Source: Scylla paramamosain
Taxonomy: Eukaryota; Arthropoda; Malacostraca; Decapoda; Portunidae
Reading direction: 5' to 3'
Length of the DNA stretch: 64,000 bases
Assembly: GCF_035594125.1 (NCBI RefSeq)
Contig: NC_087156.1
Span: 17,762,997 to 17,826,996, forward strand
The notes beneath the pieces were generated by a model. The model had not been told where the DNA came from. It saw nothing but the letters and a program-made list of their open reading frames with translations, and searched no databases. The position numbers and the translations under genes were made by a program. Position 1 is the first letter of the stretch. The number at the start of each line of letters is the position of its first letter. Positions 15,181-29,258 of this stretch are shown piece after piece.

Positions 15181-16700
15181 TTAGCGAGGCTTTGCGTGTC
15201 GGCCTCGTCTTGGCGGGCGGGGAGAGGGGGTGGCCACTGCTTGGGCGAGGCCGTGTATTCCTCTGCAGGGAAATCAGGTGTACCGCTACTGAGGGAATAA
15301 TTGCCCGGGTAAACACTCCCACGGTGCCTATTCAACTCCTCCGCCTTGCCTTACTCATTCCTCGCTATTTTTTCTCTTTCGTCTTTACTTTTTTTTTCTC
15401 GTGGTTTGAAATTTTACTCTCCGTCGTCTTTCTCTTCCTTGTCTTCTTCATTATCTTCAATATCATCGTTATAGTCATCTTAGTCTTTCTCAATTTCCTA
15501 GTTTTGTTTCCTTTATTTTTATCTTTATATTAATCTCTTAGCTACGTAACTGATCTTCCCTGTCTCTCCTCTCTCCATCATGTCCCGCTTTTTATTTAAT
15601 TTAACATATATACTTCCATATCCTTTCCCCCTCTCATGATACTTTTTCTTCACTCCCATCCTTCTCTCTCTTTATTTATCTCTTCCTCCTATACACCCCT
15701 TACTCTCATTTTATTATAATTTTCTTACACCATTTGAGAAGAGGGAACATAAAATAAATCCCTGAATCAATGGACGGTTTTAAAGTTTACATATCAGGTT
15801 TATATTGCTACGTTGCGACTCACAAGATTTATTTCCTCTCTTATTTCCGTGCTTAATTTTACTTCTATTTGCAATCCTTTCTGATGCATCAAAGCCATTC
15901 TTTGTTAATTACGGTTCACGTATTGCGTAATATTTTAAAAAGCTTAAATTATCTGGATGCATTGTTTTACCTTCAAATTGCACGTAGTTTTCTTTAATTC
16001 CCACACAAAAATACTTGCTTGCCATCGTTCACGGTCTTTCCTCTGTATTTATCAAATGTATCTTCTTCCCACCACTATTACCTTCCTCCTCCTACGTACT
16101 ATACCTGTACTTCATTCTCCCTTCCCTCTTACTTTCTCTCACCCTCCTTACGTATCTCCCACTCTTACTCCACTAACTTACTTTACTAACTACTTTTACA
16201 CAACTTCATATTTCCATTTAGGGCGTGATAACGTGAAACACGCAGGACTTTAATAACAGGCGAGGAAAGAATACAGGAAGGATAATGGTAGCGGGTAAGG
16301 CAGTAGCAGTATACGAGTAGCAACGGTAGTAATAGTGATGGTGGTGGTGGTGGCAAAGGTCTTACCGCTGCTGGTGGTTACTGGTGGCATCGGTACTGCT
16401 ACTGATTGTAAAGGTTTCCGCAGTGATGGTGATGTGTGATGATGGAAGTGGTGATGGTGGTGAGAGAAAAACAGCACTACCTCTGACACTGATGATGATA
16501 CAGTGTACGCTTGCCGGCCGATGAATGGTGATGGCTTGGGTGGAGGGTTAAGGTGAGAATGGGCCTGTTATGGAGGGAGTACTGGGAGGGAAAGGCAGGA
16601 ATTTGTTGAAAGCAGGGAGGTAGTAACGGTGAAAAGGTATATGGAGTTTTAGATATGATGGAGAAGAAGTGTAATAATGATGAATAGAATAAATAGGAGA

Positions 16701-16701
<1 letters not shown>
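15177..16701. other. Unique spacer, pyrimidine-biased
   Basis: T/C-rich to about 16240, then GGTGAT-rich to 16470 and purine-rich toward the next array. Several frames of 60-117 codons are compositional. No gene is recognised in this 1.5-kb stretch. Confidence 0.45.

Positions 16702-16787
<86 letters not shown>
16702..16787. repeat. (GA)n microsatellite, interrupted
   Basis: GA array broken by three GG dinucleotides. Confidence 0.97.
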
Positions 16788-16918
16788 CCAAGGATAAAGG
16801 TGAGGAGACAGAAATTAATAGAAGATACAAAGAATGTTAAGGGAGATGTAGGGAAGATAAAAGAGAGGAAGGGAAGGGAGATGAAGTAATCAAACGTGGA
16901 ATTGGTATAAAGGAAACA

Positions 16919-17685
16919 CTGGATGCCATCGCCTTGCAGGCAGACTTAGATAGAATGAATGAATGGACGGATAGATGGCAAATGCAATTTAATATCAATA
17001 AATGCAAAGTGCTTAGCGTAGGTAGAGGAAACCCACACAATAGGTACACATTAAACAACCAAACTCTGGTAGGTACAGGGTACGAGAAAGATTTAGGAGT
17101 TACAGTTAGCTCTGAACTCCATCTAGGGAAACAATGCAAAGAAGCCAGAAACAAGGCAAATAGGGTACTAGGATTCATTTTTAGGAGTGTTAAAAGTAGA
17201 AGGCCGGAGAGTAATATTAAAGTTATACTTGGCGCTGGTCAGACCTCATCTAGACTACGCTGTGCAGTTCTGGTCCCCACATTACAGGAAAGATATAGGT
17301 CTATTAGAATCAGTACAGAGGAGAATGACTAAAAGGATACAGGGGATGAGGAGTATTCCTTACGAGGCGAGGTTGAAGCTGTTAAATTTACATTCTCTAG
17401 AGAGACGTAGGTTAAGAGGGGACCTGATAGAAGTCTTTAAGTGGTATAAGGGTTATAACAAGGGAGATGCAAGCAAAATTGTTAGGATCAGCAACCAGGG
17501 TAGAACAAGAAATAACGGGTTCAAGCTTAAAAATTTAAGTTTAGGAAGGAGATAGGAATCTCTCTCTCATCTACCACTCAGAGTGGTAGATGAGTGGAAC
17601 GGACTCAGTAATCATGTAGTTAGTGCTAGAACACTAGAGAGCTTTAAGAGAAGATTAGACAAGTTTATGGATGGGGGATAACAGA
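16919..17685 (+). pseudogene. LINE family B reverse transcriptase, C-terminal fragment
   Basis: Frame one (16934-17180) carries LQADLDRMNEWTDRWQMQFN, NKCKVLS and YEKDLGVTVSSELHLGKQC, the region after the RT catalytic motif. A frameshift near 17190 moves the reading to 17215-17555, with LALVRPHLDYAVQFWSPHY, VQRRMTKRIQGM, SLERRRLRGDLIEVFKWYKG. A second disruption at 17555-17595 coincides with a palindrome. The frame then resumes with VVDEWNGLS, LESFKRRLDKFMDGG and a stop. The RT catalytic domain and endonuclease are missing. Confidence 0.88.
17566..17594. repeat. 29-bp near-perfect palindrome inside LINE B
   Basis: CTCATCTACCACTC (17566-17579) and GAGTGGTAGATGAG (17581-17594) are exact inverted copies around one A. 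The right half fits the expected coding sequence (RVVDEW). The left half replaces what should be coding sequence, so it looks like a templated inverted duplication. Confidence 0.9.
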
Positions 17686-17775
17686 TGGAAATAGGTTGGT
17701 GTGTTTCATACAGGGACTTGCCACGTGTAAGCCTGGTCGCTTCTTGCAGCTTCCCTTATTTCTTATGTTCTTATG

Positions 17776-17824
17776 TACACACACACACACACACACACAC
17801 AACACACACACACACACACACACA
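17776..17824. repeat. (AC)n microsatellite at LINE B 3' end
   Basis: Two AC runs separated by one AA, starting at the terminal TTATGT of the LINE. Confidence 0.97.
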
Positions 17825-18190
17825 AAGAAACCAAAACATTCGTACAAATACTATATTTTAATCTATTACAAAAAAAATAAATAAGTAACATACAATAATA
17901 TCCTAGCACAAACATTGATCACTTTACCATAAAAAAAAAATATGACTAAACACCCTGTTCTCTCTTCCATACACCTCCACACACACACACCTGTAATCAT
18001 AGAGTACAGTCAACACCCCCGTCCTCTCTAACACTCTCTTCCCTCCCCTTCCGTGCCCAAATCAATACGGGTATTATATATCATTACGGTACGTATTTTT
18101 CCCATTGGCTTATTTAAACATACTAATAATGGTGTCCTTTCCCATACATCATCCCTAGTTATTGCCTGTCACTGATTTTCTTAGTGTTAT

Positions 18191-18192
<2 letters not shown>
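17825..18192. other. Unique spacer
   Basis: A/C-rich, with poly(A) near 17930 and a short AC run at 17979-17990. Nothing else is recognised. Confidence 0.4.

Positions 18193-18255
<63 letters not shown>
18193..18255. repeat. (CT)n microsatellite
   Basis: About 31 uninterrupted CT units. Confidence 0.98.
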
Positions 18256-18256
<1 letters not shown>

Positions 18257-18424
18257 GGCCTAGCACGAAGAGAAGGGGAAGAGGGAGGATGACAAGCAAA
18301 CAATGGACGTCCCGCTCACGCCCCCTCGCCGGTGATAAACAAGCAGTTATACGCCATTATTAGCGCCGGAAAAATGGTTTATTACTGTGCGTCGACCCGC
18401 TTTGGGGAATCGTGGGGTGGGGGG

Positions 18425-18453
18425 AAGAGAGAGAGAGGAGAGAGAGAGGAGAG

Positions 18454-18513
<60 letters not shown>
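18425..18513. repeat. (GA)n microsatellite, interrupted
   Basis: GA array with several GGAGA variants at its left end, becoming pure from about 18461. Confidence 0.97.
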
Positions 18514-18518
<5 letters not shown>

Positions 18519-18572
18519 CCCTGTGCAAGCCCCAACTCCTGCACCCCACCCTCCCTTCCGTTGCCGAGATCA

Positions 18573-20894
18573 CTTGGCCTGTCCTGTCCTGTCCCGTCCT
18601 GTCCTCCTTGCCCTCTCTGGCAAGCCCCCGCCCCATTGCTCGACTTGGCCTGTCCTGTCCTGTCCTGTCCTCCCTGCTCTCTCTGGCAAGCCCCACCCTC
18701 TTCCTCGACTTGGCCTGGCCTGACCTGTCCTGTCCTGTCCTGATCTGTCCTGTCCTCCCTGCTCTCTCTGGCAAGCCCCGATCCCATGCTCGACTTGGCC
18801 TGGCCTGTCCTGGCCTGTCCTGACCTGTCCTGACCTGGCCTGTCCTAACCTGGCCTGTCCTGACCAGGCCTGTCCTGACCTGGCCTGTCCTGACTTGCTC
18901 TTTCTGGCAAGCCCCGCCCCCTTGCTCGACTTGGCCTGTCCTGGCCTGTCCTGGCCTGGAGTGGCCTGTCCTGCCCTCCCTGCTCTCTCTGGCAAGCCCC
19001 GCTCCCTTGCTCGACTTGGCCTGTCCTGTCCTGTTCTGTCCTCCCTGCTCTCTCTGGCAAGCCCCACCCCCTTGCTTGACTTAGCCTAGCCTGGCCTGTC
19101 CTGGCCTGGCCTGGTCTGGCCTGTCCTCCCTGCTCTCTCTGGCCTGGCCTGGTCTGGCCTGTCCTCCCTGCTCTCTCTGGCAAGCCCCACTCCCTTACTC
19201 GACTTGGACTGGCCTGGCCTGGCCTGGCCTCCCTGCTCTCTCTGGCAAGTCCCGTCCCCTTGCTCGACTTGACTTGACCTAACCTGGCCTGGCCTGGTCT
19301 GTCCTGGAATGGCCTGGCCTGTCCTGTCCTGGAACGGCCTGGCCTGGCCTGTTCTGGAACGGCCTGTCCTGGAACAGCCTGGCCTGGAACGGCCTGGAAC
19401 GGCCTGGCCTGGCCGGTCCTGGAACGGCCTGGCCTGGCCTGTCCTGGAACGGCCTGGCCTGGAACAGCCTGGCCTGGAACATCCTGGCCTGGCTTGGCCT
19501 GTCCTGTAATGGCCAGTCCTGGAATGGTCTGGCCAGTCCTGGAATGGCCTGGCCTGTCCTGGAATGGCCCGGCCTGTCCTGGAATGGCCCGGCCTGTCCT
19601 GGAATGGCCTGGCCTGTCCTGGAATGGCCTGGCCTGTCCTGGAATGGCCCGGCCTGTCCTGGAATGGCCCGGCCTGTCCTGGAATGGCCTGGCCTGGCCT
19701 GTCCTGGAATGGCCTGGCCTGGCCTGTCCTGGAATGGCCTGGCCTGGCCTGTCTTGGAATGGCCTGGCCTGGCCTGTCTTGGAATGGCCTGGCCTGGCCT
19801 GTCTTGGAATGGCCTGGCCTGGCCTGGCCTGGCCTGGCCTGGCCTGGCCTGGCCTGGAATGGCCTGGCCTGTCCTCCCTGCTCTCTCTGGCAAGCCCCGC
19901 CCCCTTTGCTCAACTTGGCCCGGCCAAACCTGGCCTGGCTTGTCCTCCCTACTCTCTCTGGCAAGCCCCGCCCATTTGCTCGACTTTGCCTGGCCGGTCC
20001 TGTCCTGTCCTCCCTGCTCTCTCTGGCAAGCCCCGCTCCCTTGCTCGACTTGGCCTGTCCTGTCCTGTCCCCCTTACTCGACTTGGTCTGGTCTGGCCAG
20101 GCCAGCTTGGCCCGTCCTGTCCTGTCCTGTCCTGTCTTCCCTGCTCTCTCTGACAAGCCCCACCCCCTTGCTCGACTTGGCCTGGCCTGGCCTGGCTTCG
20201 CTTGGCTTGGCTTGGCCTGGCTTGGCTTGGCTTGGCCTGGCCTGTCCTGTCCTGTCCTGTCCTGTCCTGTCCTGTCCTGTCCTGTCCTGTCCTGTCCTCC
20301 CTGCTCTCTCTGGCAAACCCCGTCCCCTTGCTCTCCTTAGCCTGTCCTGTCCTGTCCTGTCCTGTCCTGTCCTGTCCTCCCAGCTCTCTCTGGCAAGCCC
20401 CGCCACTTGCTCGACTTGGCCTATGCCAACCTAGCCTAGCCTGGCCTGGCCTGTCCTCCCCTGCTCTCTCTGGCAAGACCTGCCACTCTGCTCGACTTGG
20501 CCTATGCCAGCTTAGCCTAGCCTAGCCTAGCCTGGCCTGGCCTGTCCTGTCCTGTCCTGTCCTGTCCCCCGTGCTCTCTCTGGCAAGCCCCGCCCTCTTG
20601 CTCTCCTTGGCTTGGCTTGGCTTGGCTTGGCTTGGCCTGTCCTGTCCTGTCCTGTCCTGTCCTGTCCTTCCTGCTCTCTCTGGCAAACCCCGCCCTCTTG
20701 CTCGGCTCAGCTCGGCTCGGCTCGACTCGGCCTAGGCTGGTCTGGCCTGACCTGTCCTGTCCTTCCAGCTCTCTCTGCCAAGCCCCACCCCCTTGCTCGA
20801 CTTGACCTGTCTTGGCCTGTCTTGGCCTCCCTGCTCTCTCTGGCAAGCCCCTTTGCTCGAATTGACTTGACTTGACTTGACTTGACTTGACTTG
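18573..20894. repeat. 2.3-kb hierarchical pentamer minisatellite
   Basis: The array is built from CCTGT, CCTGG and GGCCT pentamers. About 20 copies of an anchor segment (consensus CTCTCTCTGGCAAGCCCC, then CCTTGCTCGACTTGGCC) punctuate it, usually 60-140 bp apart. Between 19290 and 19870 the anchor is absent and the unit becomes a TGGAAYGGCC-containing module repeated more than 30 times. The right edge passes into a pure (ACTTG)n run at 20863-20894 that matches the end of the anchor. Frames of up to 356 codons on both strands reflect a unit length that keeps frames open; they are not genes. Confidence 0.95.
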
Positions 20895-21235
20895 TGTTGC
20901 TGAGTGATAAAAAGAGAACAACTGAACAAATGTGCAGTCGTGGCAAATGGTGAGAGCTGTGTGCCTCCTTGTGTCTACTGGCCTCACTAAGTCAGCTCCT
21001 GCAGAGTACCCCTACCAAGGAGGGAGGGGAATGGTGACGATGGCACCCGAGGCTTTGCTCCGAAGCGGTTGACGCTGTCTCATGAGGAATCAGCTGCTCG
21101 AGGATTCAGGAGAAGGAAGAGAAACCTTGGCCGACACACACCGCCCTTAACGTGGAGGAAGGGACAATCATTCCTCTCCCTTTACCACAGTAGTTAAAGA
21201 GTTGCTTAGATGGTTAGCGATTCCCTCACACCCCA
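20895..21235. other. Unique spacer
   Basis: Non-repetitive sequence between the minisatellite and an old LINE relic. No gene is recognised. Confidence 0.4.
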
Positions 21236-21355
21236 GTAATCAAGTTGCTAGTGCAGTCATTAACAAGCTTTAAAAGAAAATATTTGTAGATAAGTATGGT
21301 ATCTGGAAACTGACACATGTAGGCGTGATAGCTTCATACAGTTATCTTATTTAGT
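21236..21355 (+). mobile_element. Relic of LINE family B 3' end
   Basis: CAGTAATCAAGTTGCTAGTG...CAAGCTTTAAAAGAAAATAT and CACATGTAGGCGTGATAGCTTCATACAG...CTTATTT align in order with the LINE B end at 17605-17765 (CAGTAATCATGTAGTTAGTG, GAGCTTTAAGAGAAGATTA, CCACGTGTAAGCCTGGTCGC). Substitutions are many and one internal deletion is evident. Confidence 0.6.
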
Positions 21356-21478
21356 TTATTTTTATTTTAATTTTAGTTAATTTGTTGTTTTATTGCATTT
21401 TATCAACGTTGTCAAGATACGACAGTTGCCTATCAGCGGAGGAATTGGATAAAAATTTGGTTTACTGTGGAGGAATAT

Positions 21479-21525
21479 TGGAGAGAGAGAGAGATAGAGA
21501 GAGAGAGATAGAGAGAGAGAGAGAT
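21479..21525. repeat. (GA)n microsatellite, interrupted
   Basis: GA units with two GATA variants. Confidence 0.95.
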
Positions 21526-21809
21526 TAAAGATTGATAGCAAACAGTAAGGTGTCAATGAGTCTACTTTAGAAACCATTAACCTTGAAACACAAACAAGCA
21601 ACACCCTAAAAACATACAAGTACCCCCGCACCCTCCACCCTCCTGGAGGTCGGCGCATCAAGAGTCCTGCGGCAAGTGTGCGGGAGTGTGAGTGAAGCCT
21701 GCACTTAATTAGCGGACTCGTGTATTAATGAGGAGATTAATAATACTACATAATCATAGACTTTGCTTACACGAATACTGCACAGTGAAAAAAAAAAAAC
21801 ATGAGGCGT

Positions 21810-23248
<1,439 letters not shown>

Positions 23249-23320
23249 CTCCTCCTCTTCCTCCTCCTGCTGCTCTTACTACTACTACTACTGCTACTAC
23301 TATTACTACTACTACTACTC
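23249..23320. repeat. (CTC)n to (CTA)n trinucleotide cluster
   Basis: CTC units pass into ACT/CTA units with CTG and TAT variants. Confidence 0.92.
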
Positions 23321-24481
<1,161 letters not shown>

Positions 24482-24659
24482 TGCCTATAATTAATGTGTT
24501 CCAGTTTGCTCTCACAATACTGTTATCCACCAACATAATGATTAGCTTAAAACCTGACTCCCAGGGACTTACAAACCTTAAAACTGTGCCAACGGCGACT
24601 TCTTCTAAACACTAATAAATACAGGGTGAAGAATACCAATAAAGTTTATAACAACGGCA

Positions 24660-24692
24660 ACAGCAGATACAACAACAACAGGAACAACACCA

Positions 24693-24736
<44 letters not shown>

Positions 24737-24800
24737 TATTACTATTACTACTGATACTAATACTGCTATTACTACTCCTACTACCATTACTATTTTTCTC
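24660..24800. repeat. (ACT)n trinucleotide cluster
   Basis: ACA units, then ACT units at 24693-24731, then interrupted ACT/ATT to about 24795. Confidence 0.93.
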
Positions 24801-24867
24801 ACAACTACTTATCTCACTCCATACGACATCACATTAATTTTTGCCTACCATTAACCCAAACACTAAT

Positions 24868-25072
24868 ATACCACCACCACTACTACCACCACCACCACCA
24901 CCACTATTCCGACCTACTACAACTATTAACCCACCGCAAACACCACCACCAGTACCGATACTCACACCACCACCACCACCACCATTACAATTACGGCATC
25001 AAACAAAATGATCATGAAACCCACCATCACCACCACCACCACCACCACCGCCGCCGCCACCGCCGCCACCAT
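24868..25072. repeat. (ACC)n-rich cluster
   Basis: ACC arrays at 24868-24905, 24966-24985 and 25020-25072, the last ending in CCG variants. Confidence 0.93.
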
Positions 25073-25248
25073 AACCACCGGCAGCATTACTATGATTTTT
25101 GCGGGAAATGGCCGGGATGACGATTTTATTTCCCTGGCGAGCTGGGGAGCTGCACGTGGCCAGTTCATTACGTCCTCTCACCTGATTTATGTCATTACCG
25201 AGGTCGACTCCCGAATTATATCTGACCGGCTGATAGCGGCGCGCGCTC

Positions 25249-25304
25249 GAGAGAGAGAGAGAGAAGAGAGAGAGAGAGGAGAGAGAGGAGAGAGGAGAGA
25301 AGAG

Positions 25305-25345
<41 letters not shown>
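25249..25345. repeat. (GA)n microsatellite, interrupted
   Basis: GA array with about seven GG or AGA interruptions in the left two thirds and a pure right end. Confidence 0.97.
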
Positions 25346-25346
<1 letters not shown>

Positions 25347-25401
25347 AAGGGACACAAAAGTTCTTTAGTGTTAGGCAATAAAATGGAATAAAAGCTTTAT
25401 C

Positions 25402-25427
25402 AGAGAGAGAGGAGAGAGAGAGAGAGT
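25402..25427. repeat. (GA)n microsatellite, short
   Basis: Twelve GA units with one GG interruption. Confidence 0.93.
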
Positions 25428-25493
25428 GAACACAAAATAAATTTAAAAATCTACAATGGGAAAGAAAAAAAAAGTACAATAAAAAACACCATC

Positions 25494-25497
<4 letters not shown>

Positions 25498-25529
<32 letters not shown>

Positions 25530-25533
25530 AGAT

Positions 25534-25589
<56 letters not shown>
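25498..25589. repeat. (GA)n microsatellite, interrupted
   Basis: Three GA blocks separated by GTAG, GATGAAG and GG variants. Confidence 0.96.
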
Positions 25590-25698
25590 ACACCCATTAC
25601 GTCAGTCCACAACAAGTCTATGACGGGAGTACAGCTACCAGTGGGGACTATTTTAACTCTTTTAAACCGCTGGCTTGTCGATAACGCCGCGCACGTGT

Positions 25699-25718
25699 GC
25701 GTGTGTGTGTGTGTGTGT
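25699..25718. repeat. (GT)n microsatellite, short
   Basis: Ten GT units with one CGT variant at the left. Confidence 0.92.
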
Positions 25719-27790
25719 ATACCCTCTCTCAAACAGTGCTTCGAGCTAACAAAAATACATACGAAGTCACTAACAAAATCAAAAACAATAGATCAGTCAT
25801 GATGAGTGTGTGTGAGAGAAGAGAACAATTAGTGGTATATGAGTGATCTTTAGTATAGTGAGGAGGCGACTCTCATTGAGCAGCATAAAAGGGAACATGC
25901 TAAATGACTGTACTCTGCTAATCATCTCCTTTATTATGTCACATCGGAAGGGTCGGAGGGAGGGAGAGGAGGGCGATAGGGAGAAGGGTATACGATAGAA
26001 GAGGAGGAGGTGGAGGAGGAGGAGGGGATGGGCAGAGGGAATATATCATTTGTAATTAACGTGATGAATAGAAACGCTGCCATTTGTAACTGAAATGATT
26101 AGAGGGACGCGGTTGGTGTGTGAGTTATGAGGGCAATTAAATTAAATGCTATAGAGGGCTCTGTAAACTCGTTATTAAAAATGGAACACTGAATTGATTA
26201 GCGCCCATCTTTTGAAAAACCCGCATTCGTCACGCTCTGGTTACCGTGATGATTAGAGCCAGTAATGTTTACCCTGGCGCCCTGCGTGTCCACATGTCCA
26301 GATACCGATAACACGCGGCGCCGATAACGTGCCCTGGTGTGCCCTTATCGAGGGGAAAAAGGTCAAGGGCGCCGTGAGAAACTGGTCAATAAAAACATTT
26401 TCCGTCTCTTATTTCCCGTGTTAATTGTGCTTTTTTTTTTTTTCTTTACCATCCTGTAAGCAAAATTATTACATACTTAAAATTTCCATCCATACGTTTC
26501 TCTTTTGAAAACCCAAACACGCAAATTTATGGTATCTAATGTTAATATAAATGGCTCCACATTACCATTTCAAGTTCAGTCAGCACTTCTGCATCAGGAG
26601 TTGGTGCTGTGGTCCTCGCCCCGCCCCTTCTCTCCCTAGGATGACCCTGACTAGCCTCTCATGACCACCAGCAAATTTTTCTCATGCCAAAGCACGTCCG
26701 CCTCCGCCCCATGCCTATTGCCCATCCATCCCAGTCCCTCCCCAGTCACTCAGCCCGCCGCCCTCCCTGCATGACTAAGCCTCACATCCCTTTCCCCGGC
26801 TATCGAGCTCCCGTCCTCCTCCCAGAAGCATGACTCACTTTGCCTCCCCGCATGACTCAGCTCGCCTCCCTCGGTTGCAAGGCACCTGCACACCCGGGGT
26901 TACTTCTTAATGAGGCTCACCTGACTCTCCTTCAGGCCGTCCAGGAGCTTTCACTCTCACATTTCCATCATGCCCTTTGAAGGAAGATTCCCATGTATCT
27001 TCTAAATAAATAGCAAAAACTTTATACATTTTCAACGTTTCAACACATTTCCTAGGCCATTCATTGCAGTTGTATAACGGTAAGCACGCTTACCTAACAG
27101 GTAATTCAGAACTCACTTTATATACTGCACTAAATAAAGTGACTTTTTTCATTACTATCACCAAATATGCCACGATTCCTTGATAGCATTAATGGAAACA
27201 TGAGGCGCCACTGTTTATCACTCACCATCTCAACAAATTCCATCTTTATTCTCGCCTCGGCCCTCGTCCCGTTACTCTTCGCCAAGAGAGCGTTGCTAAC
27301 CACATGTGGCGGGAATGATGTGTCGCAAATAAGACGATATGGTGACGAATACTACGCACAGCATACCCACTGACATCATCTGAATGATTGTGGCGGAAAG
27401 GTGCTCATTGAAGCCTCAGGAATCATACCAGAAGTTGTAGTTACGTCACTAAAGAAATGGTGTTTTTTCCTGGATTTTTTTCTTCTCACTCTACTCATGG
27501 CAGGATCGGTCTACTAAAAGGACCAATCACATGCCATATTCCACTTGGAGGCGTTCGCTCAGCCAATCATATTTCGCGAACAGCTCATTTCCCGCCCTGT
27601 CACTCTCCGCCATTATTTAAAGGCATCAAATAAAAAATTGCATATAAACGCGGGTATAAATAACTTTCTCCTTTAGCCTGTTTCATTGTTTTGATTTATA
27701 GTAATTGGGCAATTTGTTTTTGTGACGAGGTCGTGAGTTTTATTTGTTGTTCTTGGCTTCTTCCTCGACCCCCTGGTAATGAATGGCGGC
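25719..27790. other. Longest microsatellite-poor unique region
   Basis: Two kilobases with only a GGA-rich patch (25995-26030) and poly(T) runs. The segment 26040-26400 is balanced in composition with repeated ATTA and GATAA-type motifs. At 26770-26865 AP-1/antioxidant-like sites cluster. A tRNA-like fragment lies at 27066-27112. The frame at 27167-27373 (68 codons) matches nothing I recognise. Confidence 0.4.
27066..27112 (+). pseudogene. Possible tRNA-Val(AAC)-like fragment
   Basis: An A-box-like TTGTATAACGG (27069-27080) is followed by a 4-5-bp stem CTTAC/GTAAT with the 7-nt loop CTAACAG (27094-27100). The loop places U at 33, anticodon AAC and purine at 37, as in tRNA-Val. No B box or closing acceptor stem follows. 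It could be a tRNA-derived SINE head, a pseudogene or chance. Confidence 0.22.
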
Positions 27791-27862
27791 TGGAGGAGGA
27801 AGAGGAGGAGGAGGAGGAGGAGGAGGAGGAGGAGGAGGAGGAGGAGGAGGAGGAGGAGGAGG
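27791..27862. repeat. (GGA)n microsatellite
   Basis: About 24 GGA units with one AGA interruption near the left. Confidence 0.97.
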
Positions 27863-27956
27863 AAAGCGAGGAGAAAATGAACCTTAAAATAAATATGAAT
27901 GAACGTTCTGAAATAATGACGCGAAATTGGATAAAGTAAATAGGAAAACAAAAGAG

Positions 27957-28024
27957 GTGGAGGAGGAGGAGGAGGAGGAGGAGGAGGAGGAGGAGGAGGA
28001 GGAGGAGGAGGAGGAGGAGGAGGA
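27957..28024. repeat. (GGA)n microsatellite
   Basis: About 22 GGA units. It is the second GGA array within 100 bp, in the same orientation, so it may be a duplicated or split array. Confidence 0.97.
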
Positions 28025-28131
28025 AAGGGAAGAGGAAGAAGGTGTCTCTGTGAATAGAATAATGAAACTTCTCACCACAAGTTTGATTAATAAACCGCAA
28101 CTATTTCTAAACGAATTTTTAATGACTTCGT

Positions 28132-28132
<1 letters not shown>

Positions 28133-28210
<78 letters not shown>
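28133..28210. repeat. (CT)n microsatellite
   Basis: About 39 CT units, followed by GAA and a poly(T). Confidence 0.98.
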
Positions 28211-28214
<4 letters not shown>

Positions 28215-28499
28215 TTTTTTTTTTTTTCCATGTAGTTTTTTCTCCCTCCCAGGCTTCCCTTCCAATCTCACCCCGCCCTCCGGTCCCTGGAGGTGAAAAG
28301 CCACAGCACCACCACATCGTCCATTTTTTTCAACATTAAATGAAGGAAAAGTGCTTCGTAAATCCGATTACTTTTTATGTTCCTCCTCTGCTCGCGTGTC
28401 CCATTCCAAACACAAGTAGCGATATTTCCCTCGTGTTACAGACGACAGGAAACAATGCATCGAAAGTCGTGCTGGAAATGGACAAATAACTTACACTGG

Positions 28500-29167
<668 letters not shown>

Positions 29168-29256
<89 letters not shown>
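29168..29256. repeat. (GA)n microsatellite
   Basis: About 44 uninterrupted GA units. Confidence 0.98.

Positions 29257-29258
<2 letters not shown>

Larger units (their letters stand above)
16880..17776 (+). mobile_element. 5'-truncated CR1-like non-LTR retrotransposon (LINE family B)
   Basis: The plus strand encodes the C-terminal portion of a CR1/Jockey-superfamily RT polyprotein. It ends in a 3' region with the motif CCACGTGTAAGCCTGG, then a TTCTTATG-repeat terminus typical of CR1-like tails. An (AC)n array follows immediately. The left boundary is approximate; coding similarity begins near 16915. Two older relics of the same 3' end lie at 21236-21355 and 54880-54925. Confidence 0.85.

Noticed and set aside
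19086..20434. Long frames on both strands (up to 356 codons) with Gly-Gln-Ala-Arg-Pro-like repeats
   Set aside because: They come from the pentamer minisatellite, which keeps several frames open on both strands at once. Collagen- or silk-like resemblance is accidental.
27791..28024. Glu-rich acidic protein
   Set aside because: The Glu runs are (GGA)n microsatellites, with stops just outside.
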